The notes: generated by a model not told the origin, from the sequence alone. Numbered from the stretch's first letter, positions 26,092-36,423 are shown. The stretch is DNA of 64,000 nt from Paraflavitalea sp. CAU 1676 (GCF_029223285.1 NZ_JARHUJ010000011.1:124001-188000); one strand, 5' to 3'. A program made the numbers and translations.

Positions 26092-26952
26092 CTATTTGTA
26101 CAGTGAAGCGAAGCTTTGAGTTAAAGTAAAACCAGACTCATCGATACCGTAAGTGATACCGTCGATCTTGGTAGTGAAGATGTTGTAGAAGATGATCGCG
26201 AAAGCTGATGTACCGATACCCAGAGCCGTGTTGTAAAGGGCCTCAGAGATACCACGAGACAGTTCAGCGGCAGCAGCACCACCACCTTCTTCACCGAGAG
26301 CAGAGAATGAAGTGATCATACCCAATACCGTACCCAACAGACCCAACAGGGTAGCTACTGAGGCGATAGTAGACAGGAACACCAGGTTCTTTTCCAGCAT
26401 AGGCAGTTCAAGAGCAGTAGCTTCTTCAACTTCTTTCTGAATAGAGAGTACTTTTTGTTCAGTATCCAGTTCAGTGTTGGAAATCATTTCTTTGTACTTG
26501 CGCAGACCAGCTTTCATTACGTTACCTACGCTACCTTTTTGCTTGTCGCACTCAGAGATAGCCTGATCTACGTTCTTATTAGCGAGGTGATATTGTACTT
26601 TGCGGATGAACTCAGCAATGTTGCCAGTACCAGAAGCCTTGGTGATGGTCAGCAAACGCTCGATGATAAAGGTGAGCGCAGTCAGGAAAGTTGCGATCAA
26701 TAAAGGTACAATGATACCACCCTCGTACATCTTGCTCAATCCACTCTTTGGACCCTTATGATGTGGCCAGAAACCACCACTTGCATCGGGTTGTGAGAAA
26801 TTACCTGCAGCGCCCAGACCAAACCTCCAGATCAGATAACCTGCGAGTATACATACTACCGGTGCGATCCATGAAATCGCATTGCTACTTTTCTTCGGTT
26901 GAACAGATGTACTACTCTTCGCGGCGGGCGCAGTTGGTTTTGTTTCAGCCAT
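26092..26952 (-). CDS. exbB: MotA/TolQ/ExbB proton channel family protein
   Basis: A 286-residue protein. A Lys/Ser/Ala-rich N-terminus precedes a first helix ('ISWIAPVVCILAGYLIW', about residues 27-43). The core has 'GGIIVPLLIATFLTALTFIIERL', a long cytoplasmic helical region with 'KGSVGNVMKAGLRKY', and two close helices containing 'LVFLSTIASVATLLGLLGTV' and 'ALYNTALGIGTSAFAIIFYN', the pore-forming TolQ/ExbB signature. It is the first gene of the exbB-exbD-exbD-tonB operon and powers the outer-membrane receptors. Confidence 0.95.
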   Translation of the reverse strand: MAETKPTAPAAKSSTSVQPKKSSNAISWIAPVVCILAGYLIWRFGLGAAGNFSQPDASGGFWPHHKGPKSGLSKMYEGGIIVPLLIATFLTALTFIIERLLTITKASGTGNIAEFIRKVQYHLANKNVDQAISECDKQKGSVGNVMKAGLRKYKEMISNTELDTEQKVLSIQKEVEEATALELPMLEKNLVFLSTIASVATLLGLLGTVLGMITSFSALGEEGGGAAAAELSRGISEALYNTALGIGTSAFAIIFYNIFTTKIDGITYGIDESGFTLTQSFASLYK

Positions 26953-27425
26953 GATTGTGTTTTTTTAGTGTTTGAAAAAAATTAGTCTATCTGTAGTTTA
27001 AAAAATTAGCTCACAATGCTAAGGAAAAATGCTTTTCCACAGGCGATTTTGATCAAGAAAAATTTTTGACAGGGTTCACAAGATAAGGAATTTAGCAGAT
27101 GGAGGCGCTAAAAATAGGCGTTTTGATTGAATAAAACAGAGGCGAATGTAGAATTAATTTAAAAACAAAACATTCACCCTTAACGCTTTTTAATGATCTG
27201 CTAATCTGCGTGCAAAAAGCATTTTGCTGCCATCCATCCCTCACATATGCCTTTGCTCCTTCAACCACCGAATGTGCCATTCAAACCTATCAATCAGCCT
27301 TAACTGCCCACCATCAGCGCCTTATTTATCAGTCTACCAATCCACTATTTTTCAACCATTGGTACAATCGTTCCCTATCCTTTGAACCCCTTTTGCTTAT
27401 CTTCAGCCATTAAATAACATTTATC
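26953..27425. other. Divergent intergenic region, exbB and metalloprotease
   Basis: About 470 bp, AT-rich at the exbB side. It must contain promoters for both genes, but I cannot place a clean TTTG/TAnnTTTG pair. Short frames inside (for example 27092-27280 and 27210-27413) carry no recognisable domain. No repeat or RNA gene is visible. Confidence 0.5.
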
Positions 27426-29981
27426 ATGGATAAAACCCCCAAGTTGAGAAGATCTATTTTTCTACTGGTGGCTGCCGGCTGTTTGGCTGGTTCCGTTTCC
27501 GCACAAAACCGGAGACCAGGAACTACCCCTCCCGTCGCCGACACTACTAAACCCCGTATCGGAATTACCCCACCCGCACCCCCAAAACCTGGTCCAAAAC
27601 CCTTTAAAGAAGTCATTACTGATAAGGCTGTTTCCCGCAAAGGCCTTTTTGGCATTCATAAGGTAGAAGACAAATGGTACTTTGAAGTAGCCGACAGCTT
27701 GCTCGGTCGCGACGTACTGGTGGTTAACCGCATTTCGAAAGCCCCCGCCGACACACGCGCCGGCTTCTTCGGTTATGCCGGCGATGAGATCAACGAAAAC
27801 GTGATCCGCTTCGAAAAAGGCCCCAACAATAAGCTGTTCCTTCGCAATATTTCTTTTTCGACCTATTCGAAGGATTCTACCAAGCCGATGTACAAAACAG
27901 TGCAGAACTCGAATATTCAGCCTATCACCGCAGCGTTTGATGTAAAGGCGTTTTCGAAAGACAGCACCGGCTCCCTGATCGACCTCACCGACTATATCAG
28001 CAGCGACAACGATATCTTCTTCTTTGCCTCCTTCTTCAAGACCGCCCTCCGCATCGGCGGCCTGCAGCCGGATAAGTCTTATATCGTTGATATCAAGACC
28101 TACCCCATCAATACGGAGATCAGGACCGTGAAGACCTATAGCAAAATGTCCATGCCTTCGCCCATCCCCGGCCTGATGCCCTCGGGTCCTACCGGTAATG
28201 CCACCTTCGAACTGAACACTTCGATCGTATTGCTGCCCAAGGTGCCTATGCGCGCCAGGTACTATGATGACAGAGTCGCTTATTTTACCACGGAATACAC
28301 AGATTTTGATGCAGATCCCCAGGGTGTGAAGGATATCAGCCTCATCACCCGCTGGAAACTGGAGCCCAAACCCGCCGATATCGAGAAATTCAAGCGCGGC
28401 GAATTGGTAGAGCCCATCAAACCGATCATCTATTACATCGACCCCGCCACACCGGCCAAATGGGTTCCCTACCTTATCCAGGGTGTAAATGACTGGCAGA
28501 AAGCCTTCGAAAAAGCCGGCTTCAAGAACGCCATCTTCGCCAAGGTAGCACCTACCAAAGCAGAAGACAGCACCTGGAGCCTTGAAGATGCCCGTTATTC
28601 GGCCATCGTTTACAAGCCTTCCGATATCCCCAATGCCAGCGGTCCCCACGTACATGATCCCCGCAGCGGTGAGATCCTCGAGTCTCACATCAACTGGTAT
28701 CATAATGTGATGCGCCTGCTGCGTAACTGGTACCTGATCCAGGCATCGCCCAGCGACCCCAATGCCCGCAAAGCCCAGTTCTCCGACGAACTGATGGGTC
28801 AGCTGATCCGTTTCGTTTCCTCACACGAGGTAGGCCACACGCTCGGATTGCCCCACAACATGGGTTCCTCTGCCGGTACACCGGTTGAAAAACTGCGCGA
28901 CAAAGCCTGGGTTGAAGCCAATGGACACACTTCTTCTATCATGGACTATGCCCGCTTCAACTACGTAGCCCAGCCCGAAGACAATATCGGCGCTGCCGGC
29001 TTGTACCCACGCATCGGCGATTACGATCTCTTCTCGATCGAGTGGGGCTACCGCCCGATCCTCGATAAGGACGAAGACGGCGAAAAGGCAGTTCTCAATG
29101 ATTGGGTAAAGGCCAAATACACCGATCCTCGTTTCCGCTTCATTCATCAGAATGGTATCGACCCCCGTGCGCAGACTGAATCACTGGGCGATAACAATAT
29201 GAAAGCCAATGAATATGGCATCAAGAACCTGAAATGGATGTTGCCTAAACTGGCAGGATGGCTCAATGAAAAAGGCGAGAACTACGAAAACCTCGATGAA
29301 GTGTACAATGAACTGATCGGTCAGTTCAGCCGTTACTTCGGTCACGTGGCCACTTATGTAGGCGGTATTTATACCGATTACAAAACCACCGAACAGGCTG
29401 GTGAAGTGTATACCGTAGTGCCCAAATCCCTTCAGAAAGAAGCGATGGCGTTCATTCAAAAGAACTACTTCGAAACACCCTCCTGGCTACTTGATAAGAA
29501 GATCCTTGATAAGGTATCTGCACCTACCAGCGACCGCGTTAGCGGTATGCAGGACAGCTGGCTCGGCGCAATGCTGAATACCAGCCGTATGCAACGCCTC
29601 ATTTCCTCTGCCAACCGCGATGCTTCGGCTTATCGCCTGGAAGAGTTCATGGACGACCTGAAGAAAGGCATCTGGAGCGAACTGGCTACCCGCAAGCCCA
29701 TCGACAACTATCGTCGTAACCTGCAAAAAGCTTATGTAGAGCGCCTGGGTGCTATCATCAATCCCGCACCAGCCGGTGGCGCTGCTATGGGTGGATTCAT
29801 CATTTCTTTCGGTCCTTCTATCGACCCCAAGAAATCTGATATCAGCTCGGTAGCTAAAGGTATCCTTCGCCAACTGAAAGCTGAAGTAGCAGCCGCTGCT
29901 CCTGCTTATAGCGACAGACTGAGCCGCTATCACCTGCAGGATCTTAATGACCGCATCAGCAAGATCCTCGATCCTAAATAA
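27426..29981 (+). CDS. Exported zinc-dependent metalloprotease (DUF5117/DUF5118 type)
   Basis: An 851-residue protein. The signal peptide (SIFLLVAAGCLAGSVSAQ) is followed by a Pro-rich spacer, an N-terminal DUF5118-like and DUF5117-like region ('KGLFGIHKVEDKWYFEVADS', 'GRDVLVVNRISKAPA'), and a gluzincin/metzincin-like site 'SSHEVGHTLGLPHNM' (HExxHxxGxxH at about residues 467-477), followed by 'SIMDYARFNY', a Met-turn. The natural substrate is unknown. It is a large secreted protease family widespread in Bacteroidota. It sits alone, with a bidirectional terminator after it. Confidence 0.92.
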   Translation: MDKTPKLRRSIFLLVAAGCLAGSVSAQNRRPGTTPPVADTTKPRIGITPPAPPKPGPKPFKEVITDKAVSRKGLFGIHKVEDKWYFEVADSLLGRDVLVVNRISKAPADTRAGFFGYAGDEINENVIRFEKGPNNKLFLRNISFSTYSKDSTKPMYKTVQNSNIQPITAAFDVKAFSKDSTGSLIDLTDYISSDNDIFFFASFFKTALRIGGLQPDKSYIVDIKTYPINTEIRTVKTYSKMSMPSPIPGLMPSGPTGNATFELNTSIVLLPKVPMRARYYDDRVAYFTTEYTDFDADPQGVKDISLITRWKLEPKPADIEKFKRGELVEPIKPIIYYIDPATPAKWVPYLIQGVNDWQKAFEKAGFKNAIFAKVAPTKAEDSTWSLEDARYSAIVYKPSDIPNASGPHVHDPRSGEILESHINWYHNVMRLLRNWYLIQASPSDPNARKAQFSDELMGQLIRFVSSHEVGHTLGLPHNMGSSAGTPVEKLRDKAWVEANGHTSSIMDYARFNYVAQPEDNIGAAGLYPRIGDYDLFSIEWGYRPILDKDEDGEKAVLNDWVKAKYTDPRFRFIHQNGIDPRAQTESLGDNNMKANEYGIKNLKWMLPKLAGWLNEKGENYENLDEVYNELIGQFSRYFGHVATYVGGIYTDYKTTEQAGEVYTVVPKSLQKEAMAFIQKNYFETPSWLLDKKILDKVSAPTSDRVSGMQDSWLGAMLNTSRMQRLISSANRDASAYRLEEFMDDLKKGIWSELATRKPIDNYRRNLQKAYVERLGAIINPAPAGGAAMGGFIISFGPSIDPKKSDISSVAKGILRQLKAEVAAAAPAYSDRLSRYHLQDLNDRISKILDPK

Positions 29982-30000
29982 GGCATCGACCCTGATCATA

Positions 30001-30033
30001 AAAAATGGCCGGCTGTTGCAGCCGGCCATTTTT
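30001..30033. terminator. Bidirectional terminator
   Basis: AAAAATGGCCGGCTG (30001-30015), TTG loop, CAGCCGGCCATTTTT: a 15-bp perfect inverted repeat between convergent genes. Confidence 0.95.
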
Positions 30034-30061
30034 GTTTATAGCGCTTCAAACTTTTCAATGT

Positions 30062-31339
30062 TTACTCGTACCGCAGTGCTTCGATGGGATTTAACCGGGA
30101 GGCTTTGATGGCGGGATACAATCCTGCGCCCAAACCCACCAGCGAGCAGATCACCACACCCGCAATTACCCAGTTCCAGGGAATCACAAAACTGGTGGAC
30201 AGCAGTAAAGCAGCGACGTTCCCCAGGGCTATCCCTACCACGATCCCAATGGCGGCTCCCATCATACTGATGATCACGGACTCGAGGAGGAACTGAGACT
30301 GAATATTACCTCGTTTGCCGCCGATCGCCTTTACCAGGCCTATTTCCTTGGTTCGCTCGGTAACGGCCACCAGCATGATATTCATGAGGCCAATGGCAGC
30401 GCCCGCCAAAGTGATCACCCCGATCAACACCGCCGCAATGGTAATAAAGCTCAGGTTACGCATCAGCATCTCTACGATGCTGTCGCTTTTATCGATCACA
30501 AAATTGTCTTCTTCCGAAACATTCAACCGGCGGATTGGCCTGAATATACCTGTTGCTTCCCCGATAGCGCCGTCCATCAGTTTGATATCCGGTACTTTTA
30601 TTTGAATGCTGAAGCTCGCATTGACATTAGAGTTGAAATAGCTGCGCACATTGCTATAGGTGGTGATGACCGAGTTATCCAGGCTCCTGCCCATGGTAGA
30701 GCCCTTGGCAGCCAGCGATCCTACAATTAAGAAGGGAATATTGTTGATCTTGATGGTTTGCCCCACCGGCGCTTCTATATTTTCGCCGAAGAATTTCTTG
30801 GCCACATCCCGTCCAATGAGACAAACGTTGCGGCCCGACTGCACATCCAACGAATTGAGGTTGCGGCCATAAGAAACCGTAAACCCGTTGAGGTCGGTAT
30901 AATTCTCGTCGCCGCCCAACACCCACACATTGGGATTGGTTTTCTTGCTGCCATTCGATATGATGGCATTTCGCGTACCAAACATATTCATGCTAACCTG
31001 GGCTGGGAACTGGTAGGCCGATTTGAAGGTTTCCGCCTGCAATTTGGTGATGGGCTTGCCCTGGTTCGATTTCTTTTCCCTTTTCTTGCCCTTCTGCTCC
31101 TTTTTAAGCTGAGAGCCGCCCCCGAAAAAGTTACGGGGTTCGCGGAACCGGATGGTGAAACCGGTAGCCCCCATGGAAGAAAAGCTCTCGAGGAACTTCT
31201 GCTGCATAGCGGCAATGGCCGTATTGATACCGATCAGCGCCGTAATGCCCAGCGCAATGATGGCGACGGTAATCCCCGTACGGAGCCTGTTGCCACGCAC
31301 AGTCCTGAAAGCTAAGGAAAAGGTGTCCCGGATGGTCAT
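30062..31339 (-). CDS. ABC transporter permease, MacB/FtsX type
   Basis: A 425-residue protein. The first helix ('GITVAIIALGITALIGINTA', about residues 22-41) is followed by a large periplasmic MacB core of about 240 residues with a Lys-rich insertion ('LKKEQKGKKREKKSNQGK'). Three C-terminal helices follow, including 'TEIGLVKAIGG'-like 'TERTKEIGLVKAIGGKRG' and 'PIEALRYE' at the end, the standard FtsX tail. It probably works in tripartite efflux or lipoprotein transport; no ATPase or adaptor gene lies next to it. Confidence 0.93.
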   Translation of the reverse strand: MTIRDTFSLAFRTVRGNRLRTGITVAIIALGITALIGINTAIAAMQQKFLESFSSMGATGFTIRFREPRNFFGGGSQLKKEQKGKKREKKSNQGKPITKLQAETFKSAYQFPAQVSMNMFGTRNAIISNGSKKTNPNVWVLGGDENYTDLNGFTVSYGRNLNSLDVQSGRNVCLIGRDVAKKFFGENIEAPVGQTIKINNIPFLIVGSLAAKGSTMGRSLDNSVITTYSNVRSYFNSNVNASFSIQIKVPDIKLMDGAIGEATGIFRPIRRLNVSEEDNFVIDKSDSIVEMLMRNLSFITIAAVLIGVITLAGAAIGLMNIMLVAVTERTKEIGLVKAIGGKRGNIQSQFLLESVIISMMGAAIGIVVGIALGNVAALLLSTSFVIPWNWVIAGVVICSLVGLGAGLYPAIKASRLNPIEALRYE

Positions 31340-31401
31340 ATAAAATATGTCTCACTAAAGTAAGAAATATTACCGTACCGCGTGACAAACCGTCTGCCAA
31401 C

Positions 31402-31428
31402 AAAAAACTCCCTCAGGGAGGGAGTTTT
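31402..31428 (-). terminator. Terminator of the nuo operon
   Basis: AAAACTCCCTC-AGG-GAGGGAGTTTT: an 11-bp perfect stem; the minus strand continues with T residues. It lies 21 bp beyond nuoN. Confidence 0.93.
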
Positions 31429-31448
31429 CAATCAGTTATCTTATCGCA

Positions 31449-32828
31449 TTAAAAGAAGTAATAAAGCTTATCGAGAAGGCATTGCGGGAAGATACCCAGC
31501 ACCACCACGATGGCGGCCAGGAGAACCAGCAGGGCCTTGAATGTACCGGACACTTCCATTTCCTGGGCGTCGCCCTCTTTGAAGTACATGGCCTGGATTA
31601 CGCGGAAATAATAGTATATACTGATGGCGGCACAAAGTATGCCTACGATCACCAGCCAGAGAACATGACCGTTGGCTACGGCTCCGGCCAGCATATAGAA
31701 CTTGGCCATGAAACCAGCAGTACCCGGAATACCGGCCAGCGACAACAGGAAGATGGCGGCTGTAGCAGCCAGTACAGGCTGACGTTTTGCAAGACCGTTG
31801 AAACCTTCGAAAGTATAGTCCTTCATCTTGATCAATACCGCGAAAATGCCGATGGTGGCAACGCTGTAAGCAGCAGTATAGAAAATGAGGCCCTGGCGGG
31901 AAAGTTCATTCAAAGCTACCAGTGCAAACAGCATAAAGCCTGCCTGGGCGATACTGGAGTAGGCCAGCATGCGCTTTACGCTTTGTTGGAATACCGCAGT
32001 AATATTACCGATGATGAGCGTTGCAGCCGTAACTACTGCAACCACCAGTTGCCATTGCGCGTGCATTTCACCGAAGGCATCATCAAACAAGCGCAGGAAG
32101 GCGATAAAGCCGGCCGACTTGATAACCGTCGCCATGAAAGATGTGAACACGGTGGGCGCACCATCGTACACATCCGGCGTCCAGAAATGAAAAGGCGCAG
32201 CCGATACTTTGAACCCCATTGCTACCAGCAGCAGGAGCAGGCCGGCACTTACCATGGGTGTCAACTCGCCGGTGCCCAGGGCAATTGCTTCGAGGTTGAA
32301 GCTGCCTTTAGCACCGTAAAGCAAAGTGATACCCATCAGCATTATACCTGTGGAGAAAGACCCCATCAGAAAATATTTCAGGGCTGCTTCGTTACTCTTC
32401 AGGTTCCTTTTATCGGTACCTGTGAGGATATACAAAGGAATGGACATGATCTCGATACCCAGGAACAGCATCAGTAAGCTGTTGAACGAGGAAGAGATCG
32501 CCACACCACAGAGAATAAAGAAGATCAGGGCAAAATAATCAGGCGTGCTGCGACCTACCCGGTCCATATCGCGGCCCGACAGCAGGGTGTACAGGAAGGT
32601 GCTGCCGAAAGCGATGGTGTTGAAGAGCAGGCTGAAGCTATCGAAGTAGAGCATGCCATGTACGTTCACCTTGAACAGCGACGTACCACCCATTTCCATA
32701 ACGTTTACCACGATCAATAAAGCAAGCCCGGTCAGTGCCGTACCACGTATCACAGCATTGTTCTTGCTGAAGATACCGCTGAACATCATCACTACACCCC
32801 AGATAGCCGATATTACAATTGCATTCAT
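31449..32828 (-). CDS. nuoN: NADH-quinone oxidoreductase subunit N
   Basis: A 459-residue membrane subunit with about 14 helices. Antiporter-family motifs include 'ALKYFLMGSFSTGIMLMGITLLYG', 'APFHFWTPDVYDGAP' (the proton-channel His/Lys region) and 'KRMLAYSSIAQAGFMLFAL'. It is one of the three antiporter-like proton-pumping subunits of complex I and the last gene of the operon. Confidence 0.97.
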   Translation of the reverse strand: MNAIVISAIWGVVMMFSGIFSKNNAVIRGTALTGLALLIVVNVMEMGGTSLFKVNVHGMLYFDSFSLLFNTIAFGSTFLYTLLSGRDMDRVGRSTPDYFALIFFILCGVAISSSFNSLLMLFLGIEIMSIPLYILTGTDKRNLKSNEAALKYFLMGSFSTGIMLMGITLLYGAKGSFNLEAIALGTGELTPMVSAGLLLLLVAMGFKVSAAPFHFWTPDVYDGAPTVFTSFMATVIKSAGFIAFLRLFDDAFGEMHAQWQLVVAVVTAATLIIGNITAVFQQSVKRMLAYSSIAQAGFMLFALVALNELSRQGLIFYTAAYSVATIGIFAVLIKMKDYTFEGFNGLAKRQPVLAATAAIFLLSLAGIPGTAGFMAKFYMLAGAVANGHVLWLVIVGILCAAISIYYYFRVIQAMYFKEGDAQEMEVSGTFKALLVLLAAIVVVLGIFPQCLLDKLYYFF

Positions 32829-32849
32829 AACTAAAATCTATGCTTTCGC

Positions 32850-34319
32850 TTATGATGGATGTTTAATTATCATTCTCGATAAGATCGTGTCTACAGTTCC
32901 TTGTGTAAGCTCCAGGAATGGCCTGGGGTAAACACCAATCACCAAAATCACGATCACCAGTACGCCCAATACCAGGCGCTCATTGAAACGGATGTCTTTC
33001 ATGGTACCGGTAAGCGTATTGGTATTGCCAAAAAACACCTTTTGTATCATGTTCAACGTGTACACAGCCGACAGGATGATAGTGATACCACCACAGGCAG
33101 CGAATACAGGTCCCATTTTTGAAACGGATGAGTTAAATACACCGGTAAACAGCAGGAACTCACCAATGAATGCGTTCGTGAGCGGCAGGGCCACATTGGC
33201 CAGTGCCACGATCACGAGCAGAATAGCCAGTCCGGGAGCCTGTTGGGCCAACCCACCCAGTTCCGACATTTTGCGGGTTTTCATCTGGCGTTCGATCAGC
33301 TCCACCACGATCCACATACCGATGATGTTGATACCGTGGTTGAACATCTGGATCATCACCCCCTGCATACCTTGTGGCGAAGTCACGAAGATCGCCATAC
33401 ACATCAGGCCCATGTGGGCTATAGAAGAATAAGCGATCAGTCGTTTCAAGTCGTCCTGCTGCATCGCGATCAGCGAAGCGTAGATCATACCGATCACGCT
33501 CAGCAGGGCAACAGTATCACCATTGAGCCAGGTAGCCAAAGGCAATACAGGCACCAGCCAGCGGATCACCCCAAACAAGCCCATCTTCACCATCACACCA
33601 CTCAGTACCATGGTAACGGCTGTGGGCGACTGCTCGTAAGTATCCGGCTGCCAGGTATGGAAAGGAAACACCGGCATCTTGATCGCAAAGGCGATGAAGA
33701 ATAACCAGAATATCCATCCCTGCTCTTTGTTAGTGAGGGTTGCCTTATAGAACGATTCCAGCGCAAAAGATTGATCGGGCGTATGCAGGTACAGGTAAAT
33801 GATACCCACCAGCATCAGCAATGAACCGATAAATGTATAAATGAAGAATTTGAAGGTTACTGCAATACGTTTTTCGCCGCCCCATTGCGAACACAGGAAA
33901 TAAGCAGGTATCAACGCGAGCTCCCAGAAGAAGTAGAACAGGAGGGCATCATAAGCCAGGAACACCCCCATCAAACCTGTTTGAGACAGCAGCATGAAGG
34001 CATAAAAATTATGCGCATTCTTATAGCTCGAGTTCCAGGTGGCCACCAATATAAGCGGGAACGCAACGGCTGTCAGCAGGCAAAGCACCTGTCCCATACC
34101 GTCCATTCCTACCGTGAATCGGCTGCCCAAGGCGGTTAACCATTCAGCATCGGCATGCAGGTTGGCAGCTTTATTCAACACCGTGAGGCCCAAAAGGGAA
34201 ACAACGAGCGTAATCACCGTAGAAAACAATGCCCATGATTTCACGGCTTTCTCCTGCTTGATGAAGAAGGCCGCCAAACCACTCAGCAACGGGACAACGA
34301 TTAGTAAAACAGGTATCAT
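32850..34319 (-). CDS. nuoM: NADH-quinone oxidoreductase subunit M
   Basis: A 489-residue membrane subunit. It has 'LIPAYFLCSQWGGEKRIAVTFKFFIYTFIGS' (conserved Glu and Lys of the proton path; quoted in two halves LIPAYFLCSQWGGEKR and IAVTFKFFIYT), 'PVFPFHTWQPDTYEQSPTAV' and 'LKRLIAYSSIAHMGLMCMAI'. An antiporter-like pump module of complex I. Three copies of ATCAGAAA lie just upstream on its strand. Confidence 0.97.
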   Translation of the reverse strand: MIPVLLIVVPLLSGLAAFFIKQEKAVKSWALFSTVITLVVSLLGLTVLNKAANLHADAEWLTALGSRFTVGMDGMGQVLCLLTAVAFPLILVATWNSSYKNAHNFYAFMLLSQTGLMGVFLAYDALLFYFFWELALIPAYFLCSQWGGEKRIAVTFKFFIYTFIGSLLMLVGIIYLYLHTPDQSFALESFYKATLTNKEQGWIFWLFFIAFAIKMPVFPFHTWQPDTYEQSPTAVTMVLSGVMVKMGLFGVIRWLVPVLPLATWLNGDTVALLSVIGMIYASLIAMQQDDLKRLIAYSSIAHMGLMCMAIFVTSPQGMQGVMIQMFNHGINIIGMWIVVELIERQMKTRKMSELGGLAQQAPGLAILLVIVALANVALPLTNAFIGEFLLFTGVFNSSVSKMGPVFAACGGITIILSAVYTLNMIQKVFFGNTNTLTGTMKDIRFNERLVLGVLVIVILVIGVYPRPFLELTQGTVDTILSRMIIKHPS

Positions 34320-34420
34320 TTCTGATTTCTAAATTTCTGATTTATAATTTCTGATCTCCTCGATTATCATTAGCGGGAAAACAAACTACACATTGCCTGC
34401 ACACACTCCCGTTCACCACT

Positions 34421-36340
34421 TTATTTCTTTACAAAGAACTGGATCACGAAGAAGGCCAGAATGCCGAGTACCATCAGCAACACATAGCTGCCTACCTGGC
34501 CACTCTGCAACAGGCGCACCTGGCGGCTGCTGTAGCTGATCACTTTTCCTACCCCGTTCACCGTCCAGTCGATCACGTCCCTTTCTACAAAATTGTTCAG
34601 GAACTTACCGATCCAGTTGAGCGGCTTCACGATGATGGCATTGTACAGTTCGTCGACATACCATTTGTTGGCCAGCACTTTGCCAAAACCGGTAGGTTCT
34701 CCCAGTTCAGGGCGTTTGCTGTAACGGCCAATCGCAAAGAAGATCAGGATCACAGCCAGCAGCACCGAAGCACCCATCAGCCCGTATTCAGTACTGTGAC
34801 TGAGGTGGTGGGGATGAGCGAATTTGGAAGATGCTGCGAAGATGGGGTCCAGGAAGTGCTCCAGCGAGTGGGCATCCTTCATCAATACTTCGGGAATACC
34901 GACCCAACCGCCGATCACACTAAGTATAGCCAGCACGATCAGGGGAATGGTCATCGCTGCAGGGCTCTCATGCGGATGATGGCCATGCAGGTGTTCGGCC
35001 CCACGGAACTGACCCAGGAAGGTCGTTGCGTACAGGCGGAACATATAGAAGGCCGTCATACCGGCGGTGATCACACCGATCACCCAGTATACAGGATTGG
35101 CTGCGTAAGCGGCCGCAAGAATTTCATCTTTAGAGAAAAAGCCGGAGAACGGCGGAATACCAGCGATCGCGATACAACCCAAGAGGAAGGTAAGGTGGGT
35201 GATCGGCAGGTACTTCTTCAAACCACCCATGCGGCGGATATCCTGCTCATGGTGCATGGCGTGGATCACGGAACCGGCGCCAAGGAACAACAGGGCTTTG
35301 AAGAACGCGTGTGTCATTACGTGGAATACAGCGCCGGTATACGCACCAACGCCCAAACCCAGGAACATATAACCCAACTGGCTCACCGTTGAATAAGCCA
35401 GTACTTTTTTGATATCGTTTTGTTTGATCGCAATGGTAGCAGCGAACAGCGCGGTGGCCAAACCAATGATCGCAACAATCGTATTGGTGAAAGGCGCCAG
35501 CGTGTACAGGATGTTGCTACGGGCAATCATGTAAATACCGGCGGTTACCATCGTTGCGGCGTGGATGAGTGCCGATACCGGGGTGGGACCAGCCATCGCA
35601 TCGGGCAACCAGGTATATAAAGGTATCTGGGCACTCTTTCCGGTAGCACCAATGAACAACAATAAGGTAATACCAACAATGGCGGCACTTCCTTCGAGTG
35701 TCTTGGCGTTGGCAGCCACCTGCTCGAACAGGTTGCCATAAGAAACAGTACCAAACTTGCCAATGATCCAGAAGATCGCCAGCAGGAAGCCCAGGTCACC
35801 GATCCGGTTCATCACGAAGGCTTTCTTGGCTGCGTTCGTATAATCGATGTTCTTAAACCAATATCCAATGAGTAAATAAGAGCAAAGACCAACGCCTTCC
35901 CAACCGATGAACATGATCACGTAGTTGGAACCGAGTACCAGCAGCAACATCGAGAACACGAACAGGTTAAGGTAAGCGAAATAGCGGGCATAATGCTGCC
36001 CCTCTTCCTCGTGCATGTAAGCAGCCGAATACACGTGGATCAGAAAACCCACCCCGGTAATGATCAGCAGGAAAATAGAAGAGAGCTGATCCACCTGGAA
36101 AGAGAAGGGTATCGAAAGCTTACCGACACTGATAAAATCAAACAGGTTTACGACAGCCGTATGGCCCTGCTTTACCTGGAAGAAGATCAGCAGGCTCACC
36201 ACAAATGATCCTAAGATCACCCCGCTGCCTAGGATGCTGGTAAGCGACTTGGAAAGCTGTTTACGTAAGAGGCCATTGATCAGGAAACCGATCAATGGAA
36301 GCAAGGGAATTAACCACACTAATTGTAAAACATTGTTCAT
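34421..36340 (-). CDS. nuoL: NADH-quinone oxidoreductase subunit L
   Basis: About 639 residues from the ATG at 36340 (MNNVLQLVWLIPLLPLIGFL). Motifs include 'MFIGWEGVGLCSYLLIGYW', 'AQIPLYTWLPDAMAGPTPVSALIHAATMVTAGIY' features of the proton channel and 'DIKKVLAYSTVSQLGYMFL'. The C-terminal extension ('NKWYVDELYNAIIVKPLNWI') is the lateral helix that lies along the membrane arm. A His-rich loop ('EHLHGHHPHESPA') is a local feature. The frame extends to 36382, but the earlier residues are not family-like. Confidence 0.97.
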   Translation of the reverse strand: MNNVLQLVWLIPLLPLIGFLINGLLRKQLSKSLTSILGSGVILGSFVVSLLIFFQVKQGHTAVVNLFDFISVGKLSIPFSFQVDQLSSIFLLIITGVGFLIHVYSAAYMHEEEGQHYARYFAYLNLFVFSMLLLVLGSNYVIMFIGWEGVGLCSYLLIGYWFKNIDYTNAAKKAFVMNRIGDLGFLLAIFWIIGKFGTVSYGNLFEQVAANAKTLEGSAAIVGITLLLFIGATGKSAQIPLYTWLPDAMAGPTPVSALIHAATMVTAGIYMIARSNILYTLAPFTNTIVAIIGLATALFAATIAIKQNDIKKVLAYSTVSQLGYMFLGLGVGAYTGAVFHVMTHAFFKALLFLGAGSVIHAMHHEQDIRRMGGLKKYLPITHLTFLLGCIAIAGIPPFSGFFSKDEILAAAYAANPVYWVIGVITAGMTAFYMFRLYATTFLGQFRGAEHLHGHHPHESPAAMTIPLIVLAILSVIGGWVGIPEVLMKDAHSLEHFLDPIFAASSKFAHPHHLSHSTEYGLMGASVLLAVILIFFAIGRYSKRPELGEPTGFGKVLANKWYVDELYNAIIVKPLNWIGKFLNNFVERDVIDWTVNGVGKVISYSSRQVRLLQSGQVGSYVLLMVLGILAFFVIQFFVKK

Positions 36341-36423
36341 AAAGCCAAATTGGTAGTCTGAAGCCTGTGGCAAGCAAAGCAATCATACAAACGAAGCTGC
36401 TTCCCTCCCACTGATTTCTGATC

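Noticed and set aside
27092-27413. Short frames in the exbB upstream region
   Set aside because: Low-complexity or random composition; no homology that I can recognise.
27426-29981. Antisense frame of 413 residues within the metalloprotease (27462-28703, minus)
   Set aside because: A shadow of the strong sense gene with codon bias in the third position; protein content is Gly/Val/Asp-rich without motifs.
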